From: Bacillota bacterium
Lineage (GTDB): Bacteria > Bacillota > Clostridia > Oscillospirales > Ethanoligenentaceae
Direction of reading: 5' to 3'
DNA length: 36,320 nucleotides
NCBI GenBank assembly: GCA_023391535.1
Contig: JAEWAU010000123.1
Location: 1 to 36,320 of the forward strand
The notes beneath the pieces are model-generated. The model was given only the letters and a program-made list of their open reading frames with translations. It was not told the DNA's origin and did no database searches. This document shows positions 8,328 to 15,152 of the stretch, piece after piece; the first letter of the stretch is position 1; every line of letters begins with the position of its first letter. A program made the translations under genes and the position numbers.

Positions 8328-8357
8328 GTTCTATTCGCGGCGGGCACCCCATATGCT
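8328..8357 (+). promoter_or_regulatory. Candidate sigma-E promoter of spoIIIA
   Basis: GTTCTATT (8328-8335), a 14-nt spacer and CATATGCT (8350-8357) match six of eight positions in each half of the Bacillus sigma-E consensus, with the correct spacing. In B. subtilis the spoIIIA operon is sigma-E dependent, which is why I looked here. The transcript would begin about 95 nt before spoIIIAA. The sequence match alone is modest. Confidence 0.4.
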
Positions 8358-8459
8358 TGTAGTGGACATCCCTCACGTGCGGTTTTCCCGAAGAGAAAAA
8401 CCGCGCAGGATGCTCCACAGCCGTTTTCAAAGGAACTGCCGGAAAAGAGAGGATGTCGC

Positions 8460-9479
8460 ATGGATGCTATGACCGCCGCTCTGCGTTTTGACGAGGCGGC
8501 TTCCAACCTGGGTTCGATCAGCGGATGCTTCCGCCTGCCTGTTTCGGTGCGCTCCCGCGCGCAGGAAATCCGCCTGCGCGTGGGTAAGCCGGTGGCCCTT
8601 TCCCTGCCGGAAGGCGTATGCTTTCTTTCCCGGCGCGGGGAAACCGCCGCGCGGCCTGTTGGGGACATGCTCTGCCCCACGCGCGCCCAGATGGAGGAGG
8701 CGTTCCGCATTCTATGCGATTGCTCCGTTCATTCGCACCAGCGCGAAATCCGCAGCGGTTTTCTGACCCTGCGCGGCGGGCACCGCGCGGGGCTTTCCGG
8801 GACGGCCGTGCAGGACGATGCCGGAAACATCCTGAACCTGCGCGAAATATCGTCGGTCAACCTGCGTGTCGCCCGGGATATCGAGGGAGCGGCGGACCCT
8901 GTTGCGGCGGCACTGTTCCGGGGCGGCCAAGCCGCCGGAACACTTTTGTTCGGCCCTCCGGGCTGCGGCAAAACCACCGTGCTGCGGGACCTTGCGCGCC
9001 AGCTTTCGTCCGGGAGGATGGGGCGGTATTACCGCGTAGCCGTGGTGGACGAGCGCGGCGAGCTGGCCGCCAGCTTCGGGGGCGTACCGCAAAACGATCT
9101 CGGCCCCTGCTGCGACATTCTGGACGGTTATCCGAAAGGGGAAGGTATTTTGCAGGCGGTGCGCTGCCTTTCTCCCGACGTGGTGCTGTGCGACGAAATC
9201 GGCGGCGAAGAGGACGCCTGCGCCGTGGAACAAAGCCTGAACGCGGGGGTCGCGGTGGTGGCGAGCGCACACGCGGGGAGCCTGGAGGAGCTTGCGGCGC
9301 GGCCGCAGATCCGGCGGCTTTTGCGCAGCGGCGCGTTTGAACACGCGGCAAGGCTTGCCGGGCGCGAGCGTCCCGGTGTCGTGGCCGCCGTCTATGGAAG
9401 CGAGCAGTTGCGCCGGGCCGCCGGAACGGCGGTTTGGGAAACCGAACGCGCCGAATCGCTTGTTCTGCGGCAATCGTAA
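8460..9479 (+). CDS. spoIIIAA: Stage III sporulation protein AA (ATPase)
   Basis: SpoIIIAA is the mother-cell ATPase of the SpoIIIA-SpoIIQ complex that keeps the forespore active after engulfment. It resembles secretion ATPases of type II, III and IV systems. It has 339 aa from ATG 8460. The Walker A motif GPPGCGKT lies at about 165-172, followed by VVDERGEL and the Walker-B-like VVLCDEIGGEED. SD GAGAGG (8447-8452) stands seven bases upstream. The frame is open further upstream, but it has no SD and would run through hairpins. An in-frame ATG at 8469 is the only close alternative. It is the first gene of a complete operon. Confidence 0.93.
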   Translation: MDAMTAALRFDEAASNLGSISGCFRLPVSVRSRAQEIRLRVGKPVALSLPEGVCFLSRRGETAARPVGDMLCPTRAQMEEAFRILCDCSVHSHQREIRSGFLTLRGGHRAGLSGTAVQDDAGNILNLREISSVNLRVARDIEGAADPVAAALFRGGQAAGTLLFGPPGCGKTTVLRDLARQLSSGRMGRYYRVAVVDERGELAASFGGVPQNDLGPCCDILDGYPKGEGILQAVRCLSPDVVLCDEIGGEEDACAVEQSLNAGVAVVASAHAGSLEELAARPQIRRLLRSGAFEHAARLAGRERPGVVAAVYGSEQLRRAAGTAVWETERAESLVLRQS

Positions 9480-9554
9480 CCGGCTTCTGCGTTTCGTTCT
9501 ATAAGCTCTTCGGTATGTGATATGAAACGAAGCGTCCCAAGAGGATGTGCGGAA

Positions 9555-10070
9555 ATGATTTTGAAATTTGCCGGTTTCCTCATCGTTTTCTGCGCGTGTG
9601 CAATGGCCGGGCTGCTCAAAGCGGGCTCTTTGCAAAAACGTGTGCGCGAACTGGAAGCCTTTTTGAGCGTGCTTGCGCTGATCGCGAACGAAATCCGCTA
9701 TTACGCCGCACCCACTGCCGAGATTCTGGAAAAGCTGGACGGCTCCCCGGAATTCCACGGCCTGCGCCTGTTCGGGGATTGCCTCAACCGGCTGCGGGAA
9801 ACGCGGGATATTTCCACAGCCTGGACCGCGGCGCTGAAAGCGGCAGCGCCGGGCCTTGCGCTCGACGAAGGCGATCTTGAAGCGCTCGCCTGGTTCGGCG
9901 CCGTTCTGGGAAGCACCGACGCGCAGGGGCAGCTCGCCAACTGTGAGCGTTACACCGCGCTTCTTGCGCAGCGTCTGGAAAGCGCGCGGCAGGATCAGGC
10001 CCGGCGCGGCAGAATGTATACCTCTCTGGGGATGCTGACGGGGGTATTCTTCTGCGTGCTGTTTCTATAG
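9555..10070 (+). CDS. spoIIIAB: Stage III sporulation protein AB
   Basis: It has 171 aa. An N-terminal membrane segment (about 4-20, LKFAGFLIVFCACAMAGLLK) is followed by a helical cytoplasmic or intermembrane domain, RVRELEAFLSVLALIANEIR onward, and a C-terminal hydrophobic helix ending in LFL. This is the layout of SpoIIIAB, which resembles the membrane platform (GspF-like) of secretion systems. Its sizing matches B. subtilis SpoIIIAB. The chosen start, ATG 9555, has GAGGA nine bases upstream. The upstream in-frame ATG 9522 lacks an SD and adds a polar stretch before the membrane helix. Confidence 0.9.
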   Translation: MILKFAGFLIVFCACAMAGLLKAGSLQKRVRELEAFLSVLALIANEIRYYAAPTAEILEKLDGSPEFHGLRLFGDCLNRLRETRDISTAWTAALKAAAPGLALDEGDLEALAWFGAVLGSTDAQGQLANCERYTALLAQRLESARQDQARRGRMYTSLGMLTGVFFCVLFL

Positions 10071-10134
10071 GCTTCTTCGCCGGCGGGACACACCAAAACC
10101 CCGGTGCGGAAAACCGGGAAAGGACGGCTGACCC

Positions 10135-10329
10135 ATGAACATCGATCTTGTTTTCAAAATAGCGGCTATCGGCATCATCATCGCCATTCTCGACCAAGTG
10201 CTCCGGCAATCCAAGCATGAGGAGATGGCCACCATGACGTCGCTCGCGGGTCTGATTATCGTGCTGGTGCTCATCGTAAACCAGATCAGCCAGCTTTTCA
10301 CCACCATCAAGACCATTTTTCAGCTTTAA
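10135..10329 (+). CDS. spoIIIAC: Stage III sporulation protein AC
   Basis: A 64-aa protein with two membrane helices (about 7-22 and 38-55) joined by the charged loop RQSKHEEMATMTS. The size and loop match SpoIIIAC, a small membrane component of the SpoIIIA channel, homologous to SpoIIID-AD family members. AAAGGA stands 10 nt before ATG 10135, a long spacing seen repeatedly in this region. Confidence 0.92.
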   Translation: MNIDLVFKIAAIGIIIAILDQVLRQSKHEEMATMTSLAGLIIVLVLIVNQISQLFTTIKTIFQL

Positions 10330-10360
10330 AGCATCCGTCTGCGCCGTAAAAGGCGGGGAA

Positions 10361-10385
10361 CCGAATCCGGCCTAGCCGCGTTCGG
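10361..10385 (+). repeat. Intercistronic hairpin between spoIIIAC and spoIIIAD
   Basis: CCGAA (10361-10365) pairs with TTCGG (10381-10385), and CGGC with GCCG inside, around a CTA loop. There is no T-run after it. A second GC-rich inverted repeat, CCGGCG/CGCCGG, lies further along the same 161-nt gap before spoIIIAD. Possible roles are mRNA processing or differential stability within the operon. Confidence 0.5.
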
Positions 10386-10490
10386 CTTTAAACAGCTTTT
10401 GCGATTCTTTTGGAATACTCAGGAAATAAAGAATACCGCAGTAAAAAACAAACGGGCCCGGCGGACCGCCGGCCGCGCGGGAGAAAAAAC

Positions 10491-10880
10491 ATGGAATTTC
10501 TAAGCCTGATCGGCGTTGCCCTCACCGCGGCGGTTCTGGCCGTTCTGCTGCGGCAGTACAAACCGGACTACGCGCTGCTCATCGGCATCGGGGCGGGCGT
10601 GCTGATTCTGATCGCCGTCATCACCAAAGCGCAACCGGTTTTTGAGGAGATCAGCACGCTGATGTCCGGCGCGCACGTCAATTCCGAATATATTCTCATC
10701 CTGATCAAGTCGCTGGGCATCTGCTTTGTTGCACAGCTTGCCTCCGACGCCTGCCGCGACGCCGGCGAATCGGCAATCGCCTCCAAAGTGGAGTTGGCGG
10801 GGAAATTCGCCGTTCTGCTCATCGCCCTGCCGCTCTTCGGCCAGATCGCAAACCTTGCGCTCAGCATGATGAACGGATGA
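10491..10880 (+). CDS. spoIIIAD: Stage III sporulation protein AD
   Basis: A 129-aa membrane protein with about four hydrophobic segments, beginning MEFLSLIGVALTAAVLAVLL. YKPDYALLIGIGAGVL and the central EISTLMSGAHVNSEYI loop followed by KSLGICFVAQLASDACRDAG are typical of SpoIIIAD. The start is ATG 10491, with GGGAG upstream. The frame extends to 10410 but would add a basic 27-residue segment with no SD and no match to the family. It is the paralogous partner of SpoIIIAC. Confidence 0.92.
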   Translation: MEFLSLIGVALTAAVLAVLLRQYKPDYALLIGIGAGVLILIAVITKAQPVFEEISTLMSGAHVNSEYILILIKSLGICFVAQLASDACRDAGESAIASKVELAGKFAVLLIALPLFGQIANLALSMMNG

Positions 10881-10898
10881 GGCGGCGCGCGAAAAAAA

Positions 10899-10950
10899 AC
10901 GGGAAGACCAACGGAATAGGCAACGGGAAGGATAAAACGGGAAGGGTAAA
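10899..10950 (+). promoter_or_regulatory. Tandem array of Shine-Dalgarno-like units before spoIIIAE
   Basis: Four back-to-back units precede the ATG: ACGGGAAGACCA (10899-10910), ACGGAATAGGCA (10911-10922), ACGGGAAGGATAAA (10923-10936) and ACGGGAAGGGTAAA (10937-10950). The last two are 14-mers differing at one base. Each of those carries GGGAAGG. Only the last sits at a normal distance from ATG 10951. Confidence 0.6.
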
Positions 10951-12117
10951 ATGAACGTTTTGCGAACGGTGGGGGCGATATGCGCCGTTTTGTTTCTTCT
11001 GCTGTTGCACAGCCCTTCCGCTTCTGCCGTGGTGGGCGCTGCTGCGGGCGGTGGAACGGACTCTGTTTTGCAGGAGCAGGCGCAAAAAAGCGGCGCGGGA
11101 GCGCTTTCGAATCAAGTGCCCGAAAGCGCGAAAAAAAGTCTGAATCAGTTCGGCATCCGGAGCGGGAACGCCTCCAGCTTCGCGAAATTCACGCCCGCCA
11201 ACCTGTTCCGCATGGCGGCGGGCAGCGCCGCTTCCGCGGCAAAGGCCCCGCTGCGCGCCGTGGCGTGCGTTTTCGGCATTCTGCTGTGCTGTGCACTGCT
11301 CGGTACGCTTAAAAGCACGTTCGGGGAACAGTCGTTGCAGGGCGTGTTTGACCTGGTGGCCGCACTTTGCATTGCCACCGTGATTCTGATTCCCGTTTCA
11401 CAGTGCGTTTCCACAGCGGCACAGACGATTCGGGATTCCTCCGGCTTTATGGTTTCCTTTCTGCCGGTGTTTTCTTCTCTCGCCGTCGCCTCGGGGCACC
11501 CCGCCTCCGCCGTGGCTTCCGAAAGCCTGCTTCTCGCTCTCTCCAACGCGCTTTCCGGCATCTCGTCGAGCACGTTCGTGCCCATGGTGGATTTATACCT
11601 CGGCTTCTGCGTGGTGGGCGCAGTGGCGCCCGGCGTGCGGATACAGGGCGTGGCGGAATTCGTGCGAAGCATCGTCTCCTGGGCGCTCCTGCTATGCCTG
11701 ACCATTTATGTGGGAATTCTCAGCGTGCAGGGGCTGATAGCAAACGCCGCGGACAACGTCAGCATCAAAACGGCCAAGTTCGTGGTGGAAGGCGCAGTCC
11801 CCGTTGTGGGCGGGGCAATTTCGGATGCCGTGAACACCGTGATCAGCTGCGCCGGGCTTCTAAAAACAGCGACCGGCGCATATGCAATAGTAGTTTTCCT
11901 TTTCGCATTTTTGCCTCCGCTGCTCGAATGTCTGATCTGGATGCTGGCAGTGGATATTTCTCTGGCAGCCGCGGATATTCTGGGCATAGCAAACCTTTCC
12001 GGGCTGTTCAAGGCGATTCGGGAGGCGCTCAAACTGCTCATGGCGCTGCTCGCCGCCAGCGCGCTCGCCATGATCGTTTCGATTGCCGTCATGCTTCTGC
12101 TGGGGATGGGAAATTGA
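10951..12117 (+). CDS. spoIIIAE: Stage III sporulation protein AE
   Basis: A 388-aa polytopic membrane protein. The N-terminus is a signal sequence (VGAICAVLFLLLLHSPSASA, cleavage likely near residue 26), followed by a polar Gly/Ser/Ala segment and a run of six to eight hydrophobic helices from about residue 100 to the end. This matches SpoIIIAE, the large membrane component of the SpoIIIA transenvelope complex. Its stop codon overlaps the spoIIIAF ATG by one base. Translation may benefit from the tandem SD array just upstream. Confidence 0.92.
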   Translation: MNVLRTVGAICAVLFLLLLHSPSASAVVGAAAGGGTDSVLQEQAQKSGAGALSNQVPESAKKSLNQFGIRSGNASSFAKFTPANLFRMAAGSAASAAKAPLRAVACVFGILLCCALLGTLKSTFGEQSLQGVFDLVAALCIATVILIPVSQCVSTAAQTIRDSSGFMVSFLPVFSSLAVASGHPASAVASESLLLALSNALSGISSSTFVPMVDLYLGFCVVGAVAPGVRIQGVAEFVRSIVSWALLLCLTIYVGILSVQGLIANAADNVSIKTAKFVVEGAVPVVGGAISDAVNTVISCAGLLKTATGAYAIVVFLFAFLPPLLECLIWMLAVDISLAAADILGIANLSGLFKAIREALKLLMALLAASALAMIVSIAVMLLLGMGN

Positions 12118-12596
12118 TGGACGCGATTAAAAGCTGGGCCGTTACCGTATGCCTTGCCGCGCTGGCAGCCGGCGTCGCCGGCATCGTAGCGCCCTCCGGG
12201 AAGCTGGAAAAGACCTACAAGTTTGCGGTATCCCTGTTTTTCCTGTGCTGCATGGTAACGCCTCTGTTCGGGCTGCGCTCTGTCGCGCTTCCGGAAATCT
12301 CACAGACCGCGGCGGCGGGAATTTCCGATGCGGATGGGTTCCAGAACGACGTGGCGGAGCAGACAAAGACTCTTGCCGAGCAAAACCTCACGGCCGCCGT
12401 CCAAAGCTGCTGCCAAACCGCGGGCGCGACGCCGCTTTCCGTTTCCGTGGGGCTGAAAAGTTCCGGCAGCGCGCTTTCGCTTTCCTCGGTGACCCTTACG
12501 CTGCGCGCCTCGCAGATGAACCGGCAGGATGCGGTATCGTCCGCCATCCGGGCGCAGATGGGCGTGACCCCGACGATCCGGAAAGGATCGGGATAA
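12117..12596 (+). CDS. spoIIIAF: Stage III sporulation protein AF
   Basis: It has 159 aa, somewhat shorter than the B. subtilis protein. Two membrane helices near the N-terminus (about 6-24 and 35-52, including FAVSLFFLCCMVTPLFG) precede a soluble domain with a predicted ring-building fold. The last part, SSVTLTLRASQMNRQDAVSS, resembles the conserved end of SpoIIIAF. ATG 12117 overlaps the spoIIIAE stop (TGATG). A short inverted repeat separates it from spoIIIAG. Confidence 0.88.
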   Translation: MDAIKSWAVTVCLAALAAGVAGIVAPSGKLEKTYKFAVSLFFLCCMVTPLFGLRSVALPEISQTAAAGISDADGFQNDVAEQTKTLAEQNLTAAVQSCCQTAGATPLSVSVGLKSSGSALSLSSVTLTLRASQMNRQDAVSSAIRAQMGVTPTIRKGSG

Positions 12597-12597
12597 G

Positions 12598-12624
12598 CGC
12601 AATCCGAACGCCATCGGGATTGCG
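12598..12624 (+). repeat. Intercistronic hairpin between spoIIIAF and spoIIIAG
   Basis: CGCAATCC (12598-12605) and GGATTGCG (12617-12624) form an 8-bp stem with an 11-nt loop, starting one base after the spoIIIAF stop. There is no T-run. It resembles a stability or processing hairpin more than a terminator. Confidence 0.5.
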
Positions 12625-12646
12625 GCGGAAAGGACGGCTTTTCAAA

Positions 12647-13225
12647 ATGAAGGGAAAAAGCTTTTGGAATTGGAGCGGCCTGCAGGAAAAGCTTCAAAGC
12701 AAAAAAGCGGCCGTGATTCTGGTGCTCATCGCCTTTGCAGGCATCATTCTGATATTGCTTTCCGAGTGGGTCCACTTCGGCTCCTCGGGGAGTAAGCAGA
12801 AGGTTCAGAGCGACGATATCCAGGCTTACGAAAATGAAACCGGGCAGCGGCTCGAAACGATCATCGGGCGCATCAGCGGGGTCGGCAGGGTACAGGTGCT
12901 GGTGACGGCGGAAAGCGGGGTGGAAAACGTATACGAGCAGGATAGCAAATCACAGACGGATTCGTCCCGGCAGCAAAGCGGGGACGGCAGCGTGCAGACA
13001 CAGGCGAGCGGCACAAACGAGCAGAACCCCACCGTTGTGGAAAACATCGGAGGCGGGCAGCAGGCGCTTCTCCGGGTGCAGAAGCAGCCCGAGGTTCTGG
13101 GCGTCGTCGTCGTATGCGACGGCGGCGGCAGCGCCGACGTGCAGGAAAGCGTGGTGAATGCGGTTACCGTGGCGCTCGGCATTACAAGCAATCAGGTGAG
13201 CGTCAACCCCATGCGGGCAAAATAA
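12647..13225 (+). CDS. spoIIIAG: Stage III sporulation protein AG
   Basis: SpoIIIAG forms the large ring of the mother-cell channel in the intermembrane space. It has 192 aa. A single membrane helix (about 21-39, KAAVILVLIAFAGIILILLS) is followed by a ring-building-motif domain. The segment RLETIIGRISGVGRVQVLVT is characteristic, as is the C-terminal VLGVVVVCDGGGSADVQESV. A Ser/Gln/Thr-rich linker (about 103-125) interrupts the domain, as in other SpoIIIAG proteins. ATG 12647 has AAAGGA upstream with an unusually long 12-nt spacing. Confidence 0.91.
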   Translation: MKGKSFWNWSGLQEKLQSKKAAVILVLIAFAGIILILLSEWVHFGSSGSKQKVQSDDIQAYENETGQRLETIIGRISGVGRVQVLVTAESGVENVYEQDSKSQTDSSRQQSGDGSVQTQASGTNEQNPTVVENIGGGQQALLRVQKQPEVLGVVVVCDGGGSADVQESVVNAVTVALGITSNQVSVNPMRAK

Positions 13226-13289
13226 ACCGCCCGCAGGCCTTGACGCCGCGGAAGAGGACGGAATCCGCAGGCGCAGCGTCCTAAGACGC

Positions 13290-13315
13290 AGACGGCCGGC
13301 GCAAAACGGCCGTCT
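13290..13315 (+). repeat. Intercistronic hairpin between spoIIIAG and spoIIIAH
   Basis: AGACGGCCG (13290-13298) and CGGCCGTCT (13307-13315) form a perfect 9-bp GC-rich stem with an 8-nt loop. It is followed by TACCC rather than a T-run. It lies in the 140-nt gap before spoIIIAH and could modulate the output of the last gene. Confidence 0.55.
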
Positions 13316-13365
13316 TACCCGGTATTTACCGATTCCAACAACAGGCTTACAGGGAGGAAAATCAG

Positions 13366-13887
13366 ATGAGTATGGTCATCAACAGGAGGCACATCATCCT
13401 TGCCACACTGGTCGTGGCGCTTGCGGCGGCAATTTTTATCGATTACAAGCTTTCAGGCTCCCCCACCGGCGCAGCCAAAGCGGGCAGCACACTGGGCCAG
13501 ACGGTTTCCGTCAGCGCTCAGGCTTCCGCCACCGATTATTTTGCACAACAACGCCTCCAGCGCACCAAAACGCAGGATCTGGCCACCTCCGTATTAAAGC
13601 AGATCAGTTCCAGCACTGCCGCCACGGCCACGCAAAAAACCAGCGCCGTCAACGAAGCGGCGCTGCTCGCGAAGAACCTGAACACGGAGTTCACCGTGGA
13701 ATCGCTCATCGAGGCCAAGGGCTTTACGGATTGCATTTGCCTGATCAACGACAACAACGCCACCGTAGTGGTGAAGCCGAAATCCGCCACCGGCCTTTCC
13801 GCGGCGGACAGCGCCCAGATTTACGATATCGTGCTGAACCAGACAAAATTCGCGAAGAGCAATATCGAAATAACTCCGAAAAACTAG
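13366..13887 (+). CDS. spoIIIAH: Stage III sporulation protein AH
   Basis: SpoIIIAH spans the mother-cell outer forespore membrane and pairs with SpoIIQ across the intermembrane space to form the zipper and channel. It has 173 aa. The N-terminal membrane helix is about 10-26 (ILATLVVALAAAIFIDYKLS), then an Ala/Ser-rich linker and a C-terminal YscJ/FliF-like ring domain ending in VLNQTKFAKSNIEITPK, which is typical. SD GGGAGGAAAA precedes ATG 13366. It is the last gene of spoIIIA. The next gene has its own promoter starting right at this stop codon. Confidence 0.92.
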   Translation: MSMVINRRHIILATLVVALAAAIFIDYKLSGSPTGAAKAGSTLGQTVSVSAQASATDYFAQQRLQRTKTQDLATSVLKQISSSTAATATQKTSAVNEAALLAKNLNTEFTVESLIEAKGFTDCICLINDNNATVVVKPKSATGLSAADSAQIYDIVLNQTKFAKSNIEITPKN

Positions 13888-13915
13888 TTGTGCGGAAAGC
13901 CGATTGTGGTATAAT
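13888..13915 (+). promoter_or_regulatory. Extended -10 promoter of the Asp23-nusB unit
   Basis: A perfect TATAAT (13910-13915) is preceded by TGG (extended -10). TTGTGC (13888-13893) lies 16 bp upstream as the -35. Its first base directly follows the spoIIIAH stop codon. The 5' leader would be only about 17 nt, with AAAGGAGGG inside it. This decouples the following housekeeping genes from sporulation control. Confidence 0.7.
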
Positions 13916-13937
13916 AAAAGAAAGGAGGGCGCAGGAT

Positions 13938-14303
13938 ATGGAACAAGGGAAATACACCGACTCGGGCAACTTAAAAATATCGGAGGATGTTCTCGCCACC
14001 ATCGCGCGGAACGCCGCAAAGGAAGTCAAGGGAGTGGCCGGGTTCTCCGTGCGCCCCACCGCCGAAGTAACGGGCCTTTTCCACCGGCAGGCAATCGGCA
14101 GTCCCATCCGGCTTGAGATGAAGGACGGCGATGCCGTAATCGATATCTTCGTCAACATCGAAAGCGGCGTGCGCATTCCGGATATGGCCGAACAGATTCA
14201 GTCGCGCGTAAAGGAATCGGTTCAGACCATGACGGGTATCACCGTATCCAAGGTGAACGTGCATATTTCCGGGCTGGTGATTGTGGAGGCGGCGCAGGAA
14301 TAA
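13938..14303 (+). CDS. Asp23/Gls24 family envelope stress response protein
   Basis: A 121-aa protein of the Asp23 (DUF322) family, the clostridial counterpart of B. subtilis YqhY, which sits at the same place before nusB. Signatures are LKISEDVLATIARNAAKEVK and GVAGF in the N-terminal half and VNIESGVRIPDMAEQIQSRV toward the end, with a final VKVNVHISGLV-like strand. Members are soluble or membrane-tethered. YqhY has been linked to control of acetyl-CoA carboxylase, but no acc genes lie here. SD AAAGGAGGG and ATG 13938 are unambiguous. Confidence 0.9.
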   Translation: MEQGKYTDSGNLKISEDVLATIARNAAKEVKGVAGFSVRPTAEVTGLFHRQAIGSPIRLEMKDGDAVIDIFVNIESGVRIPDMAEQIQSRVKESVQTMTGITVSKVNVHISGLVIVEAAQE

Positions 14304-14329
14304 CCGCTTTTTACGGGATGCGAGTGCGA

Positions 14330-14372
14330 AGGGCTGTTGCGAAATGCGAAAAACGCGTTTTGCAGCAGCCCT
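14330..14372. repeat. Palindromic repeat, family 1 copy 1
   Basis: AGGGCTGTTGCGAAATGCG (14330-14348) and CGCGTTTTGCAGCAGCCCT (14354-14372) form a 19-bp stem with three G-U pairs and an AAAAA loop. No T-run follows. It lies in the 242-nt gap between the Asp23 gene and nusB. The arms are nearly the same as those of the hairpin at 26611-26660. The rest of the gap holds a small CCGCAA/TTGCGG palindrome near 14416 and no gene. Confidence 0.7.
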
Positions 14373-14545
14373 CAATTCGGGAAAAAAGGCCCGCAGGGGT
14401 GTGCTCCGGGTCTCCGCAAAATTGCGGAAGAAATTTTCTGCATTGAAATCGGATACGCGGATCAGGGAACCGGATGCCGCACGCGCGGCTTTCGGCGAGC
14501 AGTTTGAAAAAATAAGATGGGGCATCAAACGCCCGGAGGTACAGG

Positions 14546-15148
14546 ATGACCAGGAGAGAGGCAAGGGAACAGGCTCTTTGCCTAGTATTTGAACGGATGT
14601 TCCACGACGAGGAACCGGTGAGCGAGATCGTGGAGCTCGCACGCGAAGCGCGGGAACTGGAACCCGATCCTTTTGCCGTGCAGTTGGCGGAAGGCACCTG
14701 CGGGCACAGCGCGGAGCTCGATGCGCTCATCGAGAAATATGCCATAGGCTGGAATCGCGAGCGGCTCTCGAAGGTCACTCTGGCGATTTTGCGGATGTCG
14801 ATTTATGAGATCCGTTTTGTAGCCGCGACGCCGGTGAGCGTTTCCATCAACGAAGCCGTGGAACTGGCGAAAAAATTCGGCGGCGACGGCGACAGCGCGT
14901 TTATAAACGGCATTCTCGGTTCCGTGGCGCGCGGCGAGGAGCACGCGGCGGGCAAACGGACGTCGGGAAGCCGGCGGAAAAAGCCCGCTGAAAAAGCCGA
15001 CTCGAAAAAAGACAGCGTGCAAAAAGCTGATGTAAAAAAGGGCGGCGCGCAAAAAACGGTGCGCAAACCCACGCAGGCGCCCAAGTCCGCCGAAGGCGGG
15101 CAAAGCGCCGCGCCGAAAGCGGAGCAAAATACCGGGAAGGCACAGTAA
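14546..15148 (+). CDS. nusB: Transcription antitermination protein NusB with basic C-terminal tail
   Basis: NusB with NusE/S10 binds boxA RNA in rRNA antitermination. The first 135 residues are a complete NusB: RREAREQALCLVFERMF at the start, then IEKYAIGWNRERLSKVTLAI, LRMSIYEI and SVSINEAVELAKKFGGD. Residues 136-200 are an extra low-complexity tail rich in Lys, Ala, Gln and Ser, with a degenerate 10-residue repeat (KADSKKDSVQ, KADVKKGGAQ, KTVRKPTQAP). NusB is normally about 130-150 aa. The tail is continuous in frame and ends just before the next gene. SD CGGAGGT precedes ATG 14546. Confidence 0.93.
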   Translation: MTRREAREQALCLVFERMFHDEEPVSEIVELAREARELEPDPFAVQLAEGTCGHSAELDALIEKYAIGWNRERLSKVTLAILRMSIYEIRFVAATPVSVSINEAVELAKKFGGDGDSAFINGILGSVARGEEHAAGKRTSGSRRKKPAEKADSKKDSVQKADVKKGGAQKTVRKPTQAPKSAEGGQSAAPKAEQNTGKAQ

Positions 15149-15152
15149 CGCC

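Noticed and set aside
14402..14545. Separate promoter for nusB
   Set aside because: TTGAAA and AT-rich words are present near 14444 and 14504, but no pair has acceptable -35/-10 spacing.
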